From Chondrocystis sp. NIES-4102 (GTDB lineage: Bacteria; Cyanobacteriota; Cyanobacteriia; Cyanobacteriales; Xenococcaceae): a stretch of DNA of 64,000 nt. The stretch lies in NCBI GenBank assembly GCA_002368355.1, contig AP018281.1:2170001-2234000 (forward strand). The letters run 5' to 3'. The translations under genes and the position numbers were made by a program. The notes below the pieces were generated by a model that was not told where the DNA came from, made no database searches, and saw nothing but the letters and a program-made list of their open reading frames with translations. Of the stretch, positions 29,613-39,345 are shown one piece after another (position 1 is the stretch's first letter; every line of letters begins with the position of its first letter).

Positions 29613-29729
29613 ATATTCCCTCCGTTAAACCCCTAATATTTAATTGCCAAAGTTGTTAGGATGTGAGAGAGCATGGTTAGATTTAACTCTAATAGCTTGA
29701 AATTCTTAAATAACTTTTGGAGATCCTTA

Positions 29730-30095
29730 ATGGCAGTTCAATTCAAGCATATTATGCTAATGGTAAAAGATATTCCAGCCACAGTAAAATTTTACAGTGA
29801 AGGGTTGGGATTAAAAGTAGTTACATCAAGCCCTGGATGGGCAGAATTGGATGCTGACGGTACTACGATCGCTCTTCATGCAGCTTCCGAAAATGGTCAG
29901 TCGGGATCTTCTCCTATTCTGAGTTTCCATGTGGATGATGTTTATGCCACGATCGCTACTTTAGAAGAACACGGTGCAACCTTAGAAGGTAATGTTAGAG
30001 AACCTTCTTTTGGCAAAGTGGCAGCAATGCGTACCCCCGATGGTAGTATTCTTAGTTTGCTACAACCTAACATGGCTCAAGCTTCTTCCCATTAA
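29730..30095 (+). CDS. VOC/glyoxalase-family protein
   Basis: The 121-aa protein is a single vicinal-oxygen-chelate domain: MAVQFKHIMLMVKDIPATVKFY, then GWAELDADGTTIALHAA, ILSFHVDDVYATIATL and FGKVAAMRTPDGSILSLLQ. Likely metal ligands are the histidine in FKHIML and a later acidic residue. Substrates in this family vary (glyoxal adducts, antibiotics, dioxygenase substrates) and cannot be told. I prefer the ATG at 29730 over the upstream ATG at 29673 because GGAG precedes it by 7 bases and the domain starts there. Confidence 0.85.
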   Translation: MAVQFKHIMLMVKDIPATVKFYSEGLGLKVVTSSPGWAELDADGTTIALHAASENGQSGSSPILSFHVDDVYATIATLEEHGATLEGNVREPSFGKVAAMRTPDGSILSLLQPNMAQASSH

Positions 30096-30384
30096 TTTAT
30101 TTTTTTACCCAGTTGCTATTTGCGTAGCTGGGTTAATTATGTTAAAATTGAATATGTTATGATGGGGATATTGTCGCCAATATACGCTGTTACTCATTTT
30201 CCAAATTGTAATTGCTGCCGATTAATCTTGCTCAATCCAATAGTTGAAAATTACTATATAGCTGATTTTTTTTGAGTATATCTACAATCAACACTGCTGA
30301 TTTATATTAAATCGTAAAGTTCCATTGCTATCAAAATCTCAGGGTGGTATGTTAAAAGTATAGTTGTAGCTTGTAAAAGGTTGT

Positions 30385-30604
30385 ATGAAACTATCTTGGA
30401 TTCATGCCAGTTTATATACCCTCGGTATCTGCTTAGTAACACCCGAAGTTAGGGCGCAAATTACTCCTGATGATAGTTTATCTACCCAAGTCAGGCAACA
30501 GGGCAACGTGGCAGAAATTACGGGGGGTGAGCAAGCAGGTAGTAATTTATTCCATAGTTTTCAAGATTTTTCTGTAGCGACTGGGGAAACAGCTAACCTT
30601 AGAA
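30385..30604 (+). CDS. TPS-type haemagglutinin, exon 1 (signal peptide and start of TPS domain)
   Basis: The frame opens with MKLSWIHASLYTLG and a signal peptide ending near VRAQ (residue 25). It continues with SNLFHSFQDFSVATGETANL, the start of the filamentous-haemagglutinin N-terminal (two-partner secretion) domain. The group II intron begins at GTGCG (30605), one base into a codon. Read on without splicing, translation would stop at 30636 after only 83 residues. Joined to 33268, the codons run R-N-D-L-A-I-D-N, the usual course of this domain, and total length 2673 nt is divisible by three. An AAGG ribosome binding site precedes the ATG. Confidence 0.88.
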
Positions 30605-31325
30605 GTGCGATTCGTTCTTACGAAACCTATATATAGGGGGATGTAAGGCATTGGTTGAGTAAGTTTATATGACTGGAGTTCGCACTTTAATCCTCAACCA
30701 ATGATAACTAAATAATCTTATTGGTGAGTAACCTTATTGAGCTATAAAGCAAAGAAAATAAGGGAGATTCTTAATCTCTTAAAACACACAAGTCCAATCC
30801 GTCAGACACAGACGTGAAAGCAAAACCTCTGCGGTAGAGAGTGGTCTTCAATCCGTAAAGCGAGGGGACGGCGGAAAATTACTACTAGCCTAATGTGGTA
30901 ATCCGTTGGCAAGTTCTCATGATGAACAAGGACTAAGGAGTTGACTGAATTGTCCCCAGTTAGAACTAGCGGAAAGGCTTATACGCTAGGAGACCTAAAA
31001 AGGCATTATCAAACGGTATATCCTTTGATAAACAGGTGATAACCAGTTTCTTATGAGTTATCTGTGTTACCTAAAAAGTGGCAAATAGACTCCCATCTAA
31101 AAGAACAAAACAAAGATTATTTGGAACGAAGTAAATCAATTGTTTCTCTCAGGCAAAAGGTCGAAAACCTGAGTAATCAACCAAGATGTAACATCTAGTT
31201 TCATTAGCTAGGAAATAATTGATAAAGATAGAGTCAGAAGCTAAAGACTTCTTGTAATAAGAAGTATATGCTGACAGACTCACGATGAAACGGAAGATAG
31301 GGACATAAGTAGAAGTTAATAAGTT

Positions 31326-33152
31326 ATGGACTATGTTGAATTAATACAACAAGAGTATGAATGGGCAGACCTACCCTGGAAGAAATTCGAGAAGGTTCTG
31401 TATAAGCTTCAAAAACGTATCTATCAAGCGTCCATTCGTGGCAATGTCAAAAACATTAAACGACTCCAAAAATTACTAATTAACTCCAGAAGTGCAAAAT
31501 TAATATCGGTTCGTAAAGTCTCCCAAGATAACCAGGGTGCAAAAACGGCAGGTGTGGACGGAAAAAAAATGCTGACCCCAAAGCAACGTTTTGAACTGGT
31601 TGATAAAATCAACTTGGGTTCTAAAGTGTCTCCTGTTAGAAGGGTATGGATTCCCAAACCAGAAAAACAAGAGACAAGACCTTTAGGAATACCTACGATA
31701 AAAGACCGAGCAATACAATGCCTTGTCAAATTAGCTCTTGAGCCAGAATGGGAAGCAAAGTTCGAGAAAAACAGCTATGGTTTTCGACCTGGACGCTCAT
31801 GCCATGATGCTATTGCAGCAATTTTCGATGCAACAAGATATAAACCAAAATATGTTCTTGATGCTGATATCAGTCAATGTTTCGACTGTATCAATCACAG
31901 AAAATTACTACAAAAGCTAAAAACATTTCCAAAGCTTCGTAAACAAATACGAGCCTGGCTAAAGGCAGGAGTCTGGGATAAAGAAACACTTTTCATGACT
32001 AATAAAGGAGTACCTCAAGGCGGGGTATTAAGCCCCTTACTTGCAAATATTGCCTTGCATGGAATGGAGGAGTATATCAAAGACTTTGCGGAAACTCAAA
32101 ACATCACCTATCCGAATGGAGGATGTATGAGTAAACAACGTAAAAGAGACTCAATATCTCTAATTAGATACGCAGACGACTTAGTTGTACTCCACCACAA
32201 ACATGACATAGTTGTGAAAAGCAAAGAAAAGCTCTCAAACTGGCTAAAAGAGATAGGACTAGAGTTAAAACCCAGTAAAACTCGAATTACACACACCTTA
32301 CATAATTGTGGGGCTGAAAAAAAAGGATTCGACTTTTTAGGATTTAACGTCCAACAATATACCGTTGGAAAATACAACTGCGGAAAGTGTAGAGGAAAAT
32401 CACTAGGCTTTAAAACCTTAATCAAGCCTAGCAAGAAAAGCATCCTAAGACACTATAAACAACTGGCAAAAATAATTACCGAAGCCAAATCTTGGAAACA
32501 AGAAGCATTAATAGGTAAACTTAACCCTATTATTCGCGGATGGTGTAATTATTTTTCCATAGGGGTGTCAAAGAAAGTTTTTCAAAAAATGGATTGGTTA
32601 ATCTGGTGGAAACTCTTTAAATGGGGAATAAGTAGGCATAATAATAAAGGAAAGGATTGGTGTAAAAACAAATACTTCCAAAAATATGAAACTTACAACA
32701 TAAACGAAGGTAAAATCATCAGTAAAAATTGGATATTCGCGACAACCAAAGATGGAAATATTCATAATTGGCTACTTTCACATGGTGACACAAAAATCAT
32801 CCATTATACGAAAGTAAAAAGCGATGTCAGTCCTTACGATGGAAACTTAATTTACTGGAGTTCCCGTATGGGAAAAAATCCCCTAATGCCATCCCGCAAA
32901 GCAAAATTGCTTAAAACCCAAAAAGGAAAATGCAACTGGTGCGGTTTAACGTTCAGACAAGATGATGTATTAGAAGTAGACCACGTTATCCCAAAATCAA
33001 AAGGTGGAACGGATTACTATAAAAACTTGCAGGTACTTCATCGACATTGCCATGATAAAAAGACATCAGCCGACGGATCACACGAACCTACCTTTAAACC
33101 AGTAAAACTCCCTCAAGGATGGTATTGGGAAGGAGGAATGTTGATTACATAG
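31326..33152 (+). CDS. ltrA: Group II intron reverse transcriptase/maturase with HNH endonuclease
   Basis: The 608-aa protein has the RT domain (KTAGVDG, SYGFRPGRSCHDAI, LDADISQCFDCINH, GVPQGGVLSPLLANI and the catalytic YADD at residues 282-285). A maturase X domain follows (IRGWCNYFSIGVSKKVFQKM). An HNH nuclease is at the C-terminus (CNWCGLTFRQ, EVDHVIPKSKGG, LQVLHRHCHDKK). It helps the intron RNA fold and splice, nicks the target strand and copies the intron by reverse transcription. It resembles the chloroplast-like class frequent in cyanobacteria. All catalytic residues visible are intact. Confidence 0.95.
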   Translation: MDYVELIQQEYEWADLPWKKFEKVLYKLQKRIYQASIRGNVKNIKRLQKLLINSRSAKLISVRKVSQDNQGAKTAGVDGKKMLTPKQRFELVDKINLGSKVSPVRRVWIPKPEKQETRPLGIPTIKDRAIQCLVKLALEPEWEAKFEKNSYGFRPGRSCHDAIAAIFDATRYKPKYVLDADISQCFDCINHRKLLQKLKTFPKLRKQIRAWLKAGVWDKETLFMTNKGVPQGGVLSPLLANIALHGMEEYIKDFAETQNITYPNGGCMSKQRKRDSISLIRYADDLVVLHHKHDIVVKSKEKLSNWLKEIGLELKPSKTRITHTLHNCGAEKKGFDFLGFNVQQYTVGKYNCGKCRGKSLGFKTLIKPSKKSILRHYKQLAKIITEAKSWKQEALIGKLNPIIRGWCNYFSIGVSKKVFQKMDWLIWWKLFKWGISRHNNKGKDWCKNKYFQKYETYNINEGKIISKNWIFATTKDGNIHNWLLSHGDTKIIHYTKVKSDVSPYDGNLIYWSSRMGKNPLMPSRKAKLLKTQKGKCNWCGLTFRQDDVLEVDHVIPKSKGGTDYYKNLQVLHRHCHDKKTSADGSHEPTFKPVKLPQGWYWEGGMLIT

Positions 33153-33192
33153 GGTCTAATAGCGTATTGATGACAACAACCGTTTTATTGAG

Positions 33193-33226
33193 GAGCGCAT
33201 TGAAGTGAAAGTTTCATGATGCGTTT
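33193..33226 (+). other. Group II intron domain V
   Basis: A 34-nt hairpin starting GAGCGCATTGAAGT with a GAAA tetraloop and a matching 3' strand (TTTCATGATGCGTTT). This is the catalytic metal-binding helix and the most conserved part of the intron RNA. Confidence 0.85.
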
Positions 33227-33267
33227 TGTAGAGCAGTAGGTGGGGTAACTCACTTACTGACTTTAAT

Positions 33268-35720
33268 ATGATTTGGCAATAGATAATATTCTTTCTCGCG
33301 TTACAGGAGGGAATATTTCTAATATTGATGGTTTAATTAGGGCAAATGGTACAGCGAATTTGTTTTTAGTTAACCCTGCGGGTATGATATTTGGGGAAAA
33401 TGCCCGACTGGATGTAGGCGGCTCGTTTGTTGGTAGTAGTGCCACGGGTTTATTATTTGAGGATGGCACTGTTTTTAGTAGTGGGAATTTATCTACACCT
33501 TTATTAACTATTAATGCCCCCATAGGTTTGGATCTTAGGGGTGCAACGGGAGATATTATTAGTGTTGGGAATTTATCTAGCGATCGCGATTTTTCTTTGG
33601 CTGCTAATAATTTGTATTTGCAAGGGGAATTACAAGCTAATGGTGATCTGAGTTTACAAGCCCTAGATAAGATTACTATACGGGATAATGTAAGCAAACC
33701 TGGGATATTAAAAGCAGGGAAGAATTTATTAATTCAAGGCGATCGTATTGATTTGGCTATTTTAAATAGTCGTGCTAGTGGGTTGTTTGCTGATGATGAT
33801 TTGGTTTTAATTAGTAACAACCCAATTAATGGTGATGCTCATTATTATAGTGGGGGTGATTTTCGTCTCCAACAGTTGGATGGTAATTTAGGTAAATTAA
33901 TTAGTACTGATGATCCGATAGTGCGATCGCAGGGTGATGTAAGTCTGGCTGGTTATCAAGGGGCATCTTTACATATTTTGGCTGGTGGCAATGTTATTAT
34001 TGACGGTGATATTCGCATTACTGGGATAGATACTAGCCTTAATTCTCTACAAGAAAGGGTTACTATCAGTGATGGTAGGGAAATTGAAATTGATGGTAGT
34101 CGTGAGCCTACTTTGGATATTCGTGCTGGTACAATTGTTACACCAGAATTTCCCACCGCTACTACCACGGCTACAGGTAGTGATATTAGGATCAACGGCA
34201 CAGTTATTAATCCTGGTGGTAAAGTATTTTTAAGTAATCAATATCAATCTAATCCGAATTTGGCTGCTGGAGATATTAGTGTTACCGCTATTAATAGTAG
34301 TAATTCTTTGGGGAATGGGGGAGATGTTATTGTAGATGCGCGCAATAATATTAATGTTGTTAATGGAATTAATACGGCTTCAGTGGTTGATACGCAACTT
34401 ACGACTGTCGCTAATTTGGCAACTTTTCCAGTAACTAGTATTAATTCAGGAAATGGCGGATCTATAACTCTTTTATCCTTGGGAGATATTTTAGCAGGTG
34501 ATTTTAATAGTGCAAGCAGGATTAATTTAGATTTAAATACTGAGGTGGATACTATTACTGAAGCCAATAATATTTTTGCTATTCCCCAAGCGGATCTTAA
34601 TACTGGTGAAGGAGGGGCGATTAATTTACGTGCAGGTAGTAATATTAATGTAGGGAATTTAGATAGTAGTGCTGCGATCGCTGTTGCTAGTAATATTAAT
34701 TCCCTCGACAACTTTGGGATAGTTGCTACTCTATTAAAACTCAATACTGCTAACGGGGGTAATATTAAGCTGGAGGCGGGAAAAAATTTAACTACAGCTA
34801 ATATTAATTCTAGTGTTTCTTTGAGCGATCGCTCCTCAAGTTCTGCCCAGACTACTCCTAATATTACTTTATCCGTTGCCGAAATAACTTTAAATATCCC
34901 TCAAGCAAATTTAGGATCTTCTGGGGAAATTAATCTCAAAGCTGGCAAGATAATTAATACAGGGGCGTTAAATTCTGCGGTTTTGGTGGTTAATAATTCC
35001 AACAACCAAGCCCAGATAGTGGCAAATAACCCCCTAGTAGCTACCGCCCAAAAACCATCAAGGGCTATTTCGCGCCTTAATTTAACTGCTGAAATTACTA
35101 TTGGTAAGGGGGGAAACATTACTATTGATAGCCCCCAAGCAACACTAACAGATGTAAACTCTAGTATTGGTGTTACTTCCGAAAATATTGTTTTTGCCCA
35201 AGCTAATGCAGATAATAGTACTGCGGTTAATTCCTTTGCTAATAGTAATATTAATTTAAATGTTGTTGGCGATCGCCCTGGTACAATTAATTTTAAAGTG
35301 GAAGATGGTTTAAGGGTTGGTAAATTAAATGCAGGTATTACCACCAACGCAGTCAATAATTTAGACTCTAAGGCTAATTCCCAAGGAGAGGGAGCGATCG
35401 CCCTACCTAATAATACTAGTAGCAATACAATTCGGTTTAACGCTCAAGCTGATTTTGCTAATATTAATCTTCAGCGATATTACCCCGATCTCCCTCAAGG
35501 TATAAATAAAGTACCAGATCTACTTAATATTGATTCTACATCTTTTAATCCCTGTCCTGTTAATAATGCAGTCAATACCAAACTTCAGCCTATAGAAACA
35601 TCCCAAGGAAAGATTTATCCAGCTAGAGGTATTGAAATCAAAAATGGTAAAGTACGTCTTACACCTCAACCCAATAATAATTCTCCTGCGCGAAATTCCC
35701 AGCCAGATAGTTGTAACTAA
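33268..35720 (+). CDS. TPS-type haemagglutinin, exon 2 (rest of TPS domain and beta-helix)
   Basis: The frame continues the TPS domain (NILSRVTGGNISNIDGLI, NLFLVNPAGMIFGENA, DVGGSF) and goes on into about 700 residues of beta-helix repeats rich in N, G, I and S (GDISVTAINSSNS, GGSITLLSLGDI, GGNIKLEAGKN). The C-terminus ends ARNSQPDSCN, with a second cysteine earlier in NPCPV, as in many cyanobacterial proteins of this type. After splicing the protein is 890 aa and would be exported through a TpsB outer-membrane pore; no TpsB gene is in the window. It is convergent with modBC and overlaps its end by 4 bp. Without splicing only an unexported fragment from an internal TTG could be made. Confidence 0.85.
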
Positions 35721-37525
35721 CTGAGAAACATAATTTTTTGAGGTTGAAGCTGAATTTTCCAGGGAGAGGGTAAACACTTTAACTTTTCCCACCTATCTTT
35801 ATACACTTCCGCCTGTAGATGATAATCTTCCCTATGTTTAGGTGCTTGATTGAGTTTAAGATATAAAGTCATGCGGTGTTGAGTTTCGCTTTGGTTGGCT
35901 AACCAACAGTTAAAAGTATTTGCTGCTTGCTTAATACCCAGAATATCTAATTGATAAGCGCGAATACCTACATATTTGAGGGTTGGGGGAATAGGAGGAA
36001 TAACTTCTAAGGTACAATACCAATCAACTGCTAAAATTTGATGATCATTAATAGCGATCGCACGGGAAAAGTTTTTACAACCTGTTAGTTGAGCAGTGCG
36101 ATAATTACCTGGGTGTTTAAAGATATCCTGTTTACTGCCAATAGCGATCGCCCTACCTTGATCTATTACCATTAAATTAGGACAAACTCGATAGGCTTCT
36201 TCCAGGTTATGGGTAATTAAAAGAGTTACTCCCTGATAATGTATCAGATTATTTCTGAGTATTTTCTCTTGTTTATCGCGTAAATAAGTATCCAAAGCCG
36301 AAAACGGTTCATCCAATAACATTATCTCAGGTTTACTAGCTCTTGCTCTTGCTAACGCCACCCTTTGCTGTTGCCCCCCTGAGAGTTGACGAGGATAGCG
36401 ATCGCCGATAGCTGCTAAATTAACGGCAATTAATTGTTGTGCTATTTCTTCTTTAATTGCTTGACTTGTTTTACCTGATGGCATTCCAAAGGCTATATTT
36501 TCTGCCACAGTTAGATGGGGAAACAGGGCGTAATTCTGAAACAAAAAACCGCAATTACGTTCTTGTGGAGGTAAGTTAATTGCTTTTTGAGAATCAAACA
36601 AGACTTTCCCATTTAAAATAATTTTACCGCGATCGGGCATTTCTAAACCAGCAATACAGCGTAAAATTAAACTTTTTCCTGCTCCAGAAGCTCCCAACAA
36701 GCCGAAAGGTGTTTGGTCAGTATGAAAACAGACATCTAAATAAAACCCTGGTAATTGTTTTTGAATTTCCACTGTTAATTCAATTGGGTGCTGCACGGGC
36801 ATATTATCCCAAGTTCGCTTACGATTTTTCGGCAAAATAAAGCGATTTAACCCAGTTTCGCCTATAAATTGGATTTTTTCAGCATAATTAACCCCCATAA
36901 CTACCGTAAAAGAAATAACTAACATAACTATAACTAACCATGATGCTCGCTCCATCTCCCCTGCTTCGGTAGCCAAATAAATAGCAATAGGGATAGTTTC
37001 GGTTTTACCTGGAATTGAACCTGCTAACATCAAAGTTGCCCCAAATTCCCCCAAAGCACGAGCAAAAGCCAGCAAAGTACCAGCAATTATGCCTTGTCTT
37101 GCCAAAGGTAAAGTAATTTGCCAAAAAATCCTGGTTTCTGAAGCTCCTAAAGTTCTAGCACAGGCAAAAAAATTAGGATCAATTTGCTTAAATGCACCCA
37201 AAGCCGTTTTATACATCAGGGGAAAAGCGACGACAGTTGAAGCAATTACAGTAGCATACCAAGAGAAAACAATAGTAACGCCAATATTTGCTAAAAATTG
37301 TCCAATTATTCCTTTTTTTCCCAACAATAGCAACAACAAAAACCCGACAACCGTGGGCGGAAGTACTAAAGGTGCAGTAAATAAAGTTTCAATAACTTCC
37401 TTACCCTTCCCCCGATAATTTAACATCCAACCTGCTGCCATAATACCCAGAAAAAAAGTAATTACCGTTGCAGTAATAGCTGTTTTCAAAGAGATCCAAA
37501 TAGAAGATAAATCTAGATCAAGCAT
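35717..37525 (-). CDS. modBC: Molybdate ABC transporter, fused permease-ATPase (ModBC)
   Basis: The 602-aa protein joins two usual subunits. Residues 1 to about 225 form a ModB permease with five or six membrane segments and the loop ARTLGASETRIFWQITLPLA. Residues about 245-480 are the ModC ATPase with GASGAGKS (Walker A), [14 protein letters not shown] (signature) and LLDEPFSALD (Walker B). The last 120 residues may be a reduced regulatory extension. Fused ModBC is known from cyanobacteria. It imports molybdate for nitrate reductase and other molybdoenzymes. It lies downstream of modA, in the same direction. Confidence 0.93.
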   Translation of the reverse strand: MLDLDLSSIWISLKTAITATVITFFLGIMAAGWMLNYRGKGKEVIETLFTAPLVLPPTVVGFLLLLLLGKKGIIGQFLANIGVTIVFSWYATVIASTVVAFPLMYKTALGAFKQIDPNFFACARTLGASETRIFWQITLPLARQGIIAGTLLAFARALGEFGATLMLAGSIPGKTETIPIAIYLATEAGEMERASWLVIVMLVISFTVVMGVNYAEKIQFIGETGLNRFILPKNRKRTWDNMPVQHPIELTVEIQKQLPGFYLDVCFHTDQTPFGLLGASGAGKSLILRCIAGLEMPDRGKIILNGKVLFDSQKAINLPPQERNCGFLFQNYALFPHLTVAENIAFGMPSGKTSQAIKEEIAQQLIAVNLAAIGDRYPRQLSGGQQQRVALARARASKPEIMLLDEPFSALDTYLRDKQEKILRNNLIHYQGVTLLITHNLEEAYRVCPNLMVIDQGRAIAIGSKQDIFKHPGNYRTAQLTGCKNFSRAIAINDHQILAVDWYCTLEVIPPIPPTLKYVGIRAYQLDILGIKQAANTFNCWLANQSETQHRMTLYLKLNQAPKHREDYHLQAEVYKDRWEKLKCLPSPWKIQLQPQKIMFLS

Positions 37526-37571
37526 TGTTTTTTAGGGAGGAGGGGGGAGTTAGGTAGTAGGTAGGAGTAAC

Positions 37572-37631
37572 GAGTATAGAGTCAAAAGTAAAGAGTATAG
37601 AGTATTGAGTATAGAGTCAAAAGTAAAGAGT
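37572..37631. repeat. Direct repeat of 25 bp, two copies
   Basis: GAGTATAGAGTCAAAAGTAA plus AGAGT occurs at 37572-37596 and again at 37607-37631, a 35-bp period. It lies in the modA-modBC gap and is of the GAGTC-rich type seen elsewhere in the window (44323-44462, 62669-62708). Confidence 0.8.
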
Positions 37632-37694
37632 CAGGTAGTATATCAGAAGCTAAAAGTTATCTATCACGGGTTAGCTGCGCCTTCTAGCTAAAAA

Positions 37695-38510
37695 CTAATT
37701 AACCCCAATAAAACCATGTTGTTTAAATAAATTTTGTGCTTCGGGGCTGAGGAGATAATTTTCTAATTCCTTAGCTGCTTGAGGGTTTTTTGTCGCTTTT
37801 AATATTGCAATTGGATAAATGACGGGAGAATGACTAGCTTCGGGGGCGGTAGCAACTATTTTTACCTGATCATTAAATTTAGCATTACTAAGATAAACAA
37901 TTCCTGCATCGACATTTTCTGTAGCTACATAATTTAATACCTGTTGTACATCTTTACCATATACGGCTTTGGGGATAACTGCGTCTATAATTCCCAGGGA
38001 AGTTAAGACTTCTTGAGCATATTTACCTACTGGCACAGTTTCTGGTATACCTAAAGCAATTTTAGTTAAAGCGTCTGTGGTTAAATCTGCAAAACTATTA
38101 ATTTTATTGCTATTTTTTGGCACAATTAAAACTATTTTATTACTCAACAAATTTCGACGCGAGCTAGGTAAGAGTAAATTCTTAACGTCTAAAGCAGCCA
38201 TTTGTTCTATAGCAGCAGAAATAAAAATGTCTACAGGTGCGCCTTGTTCGATTTGTTGCTGTAATGAACCTGAAGCCCCAAAATTATAAACTATATTTAC
38301 TTGTGGTTGCAGTTGAGAATATTTTGGTTGTATCGCTTTGAGGGCATTTTGTAAACTGGTAGCTGCGGAAATAGTTAAGGTAACAGTATCATTAGCTATA
38401 GCTTGATTATTTATCTGGGGTTGATTGATTTTTGTAAGATTTATGATTAAGAAAAAAGCAATCAAAGATAAACTTAAATAAATTAAGATATTTTTTTTGA
38501 GCAGCATCAA
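37695..38510 (-). CDS. modA: Molybdate-binding periplasmic protein ModA
   Basis: The 271-aa protein has an N-terminal hydrophobic anchor/signal (KNILIYLSLSLIAFFLIINL) and the type 2 periplasmic binding fold of ModA: LTISAATSLQNALKAI, YNFGASGSLQQQIEQGAP and VDIFISAAIEQM, followed by GIVYLSNAKF. It captures molybdate outside the inner membrane and hands it to ModBC. The gap to modBC (169 bp) contains the direct repeats. No molybdenum-responsive operator was recognised. Confidence 0.92.
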   Translation of the reverse strand: MMLLKKNILIYLSLSLIAFFLIINLTKINQPQINNQAIANDTVTLTISAATSLQNALKAIQPKYSQLQPQVNIVYNFGASGSLQQQIEQGAPVDIFISAAIEQMAALDVKNLLLPSSRRNLLSNKIVLIVPKNSNKINSFADLTTDALTKIALGIPETVPVGKYAQEVLTSLGIIDAVIPKAVYGKDVQQVLNYVATENVDAGIVYLSNAKFNDQVKIVATAPEASHSPVIYPIAILKATKNPQAAKELENYLLSPEAQNLFKQHGFIGVN

Positions 38511-38572
38511 TATTGTAAAAATATTATCTTACCATCCTACTATCTAATTACTTATCAACCCCAAAAACTAGA

Positions 38573-39184
38573 TTACTGCCAAACGTAAAGCAAAATAAAT
38601 AGGATAATCCAAATAACATCAACAAAGTGCCAAAATAAAGAGGTAGCATCTACCCCAAATTGCCCTTCTGCATAATTATTAGGAATAAATGAGCGAATTA
38701 ACATGATGGTTTGTAACAGGATGCCTGTAAAAACGTGCAAACCATGAAAGCCAGTTAAAAGATAAAATATTCCGCCAAAAACGCCAGAAGTAAAACCAAA
38801 TTGTAAACCGTTCCATTCTACTGCTTGCCCATAGAGGAAATACCCACCCATTGCCATAGTTAGTAGCCAAAAGAAACGAAAACCCCAAAGGTTATCTTTA
38901 TGTAAAAATCTTTCGGCAATATAAATTACAAAGCTACTAGAAACTAAGACTATAGTATTAATAAATGGTTCTCTAATTTCCAACCCTGAAACACCAGCAG
39001 GTAGCCAGTCAGTCATGGTGGTTTTATAAATAATATATCCCCCAAAAAAACTGAGGAAAATTACACTTTCGGAGAGAAGAAAAACAATAAAACCATACAT
39101 TCTATTGCCAGCTTCATCATGTTCTTCTACTTTAGGGGAGTCGAGCGATCGCTCTTCTTGATTGGGAATGGTACTATCTGTCAT
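38573..39184 (-). CDS. ctaE: Haem-copper oxidase subunit III (ARTO type)
   Basis: The 203-aa protein has five membrane segments with subunit III signatures: GFIVFLLSESVIFLSFFGGY near the start, GFHGLHVFTGILLQ and FWHFVDVIWIILFILLYVWQ at the end. It belongs with CtaC and CtaD upstream in the same direction and completes the oxidase. Unlike the common operon order, a methyltransferase gene separates it from ctaD. Confidence 0.93.
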   Translation of the reverse strand: MTDSTIPNQEERSLDSPKVEEHDEAGNRMYGFIVFLLSESVIFLSFFGGYIIYKTTMTDWLPAGVSGLEIREPFINTIVLVSSSFVIYIAERFLHKDNLWGFRFFWLLTMAMGGYFLYGQAVEWNGLQFGFTSGVFGGIFYLLTGFHGLHVFTGILLQTIMLIRSFIPNNYAEGQFGVDATSLFWHFVDVIWIILFILLYVWQ

Positions 39185-39270
39185 AATTGTTAGCTTGTTA
39201 TATTTTTACACGAAATCCGATTACCAAAACATAAGATCGATCTGTAGTTTTAATTAGTCTAAAACTAAGC

Positions 39271-39294
39271 GTGCCTAGTGCCTAGTGCCTAGTG
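39271..39294. repeat. Tandem GTGCCTA repeat
   Basis: Three copies of a 7-bp unit (GTGCCTA) in a row, followed at 39299 by another GTGCC. It lies between ctaE and the methyltransferase gene. Confidence 0.7.
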
Positions 39295-39345
39295 TAAGCG
39301 TGCCTCAACTTTTAAATAGCGTATCTAAACAGGATTTAGTATTAC

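Larger units (their letters stand above)
30605..33267 (+). mobile_element. Group II intron, full length, 2663 bp
   Basis: The left end is GTGCG at 30605, the usual start of group II introns. Domains I-III fill 30605 to about 31325. The open reading frame for the reverse transcriptase lies in domain IV. Domain V is seen at 33193-33226 (GAGCGCATTGAAGTGAAAG and its partner strand). Domain VI follows with a hairpin (AGGTGGGG...CTCACTTACT) and a likely branch-point A at 33260, seven bases before the 3' end. I place the 3' end at 33267 because it restores the host reading frame and branch spacing. Everything needed for splicing and mobility appears intact. Confidence 0.9.

Noticed and set aside
31326-33152. 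Reverse transcriptase considered as a retron, DGR or CRISPR-linked RT
   Set aside because: It has the maturase and HNH domains, lies inside a GTGCG-start intron with domain V/VI, and is 10 kb from the cas genes.
33956-35425. Long antisense frames under the haemagglutinin gene
   Set aside because: They mirror the repetitive N/G/I-rich codons of the sense gene and have no start signals of their own.
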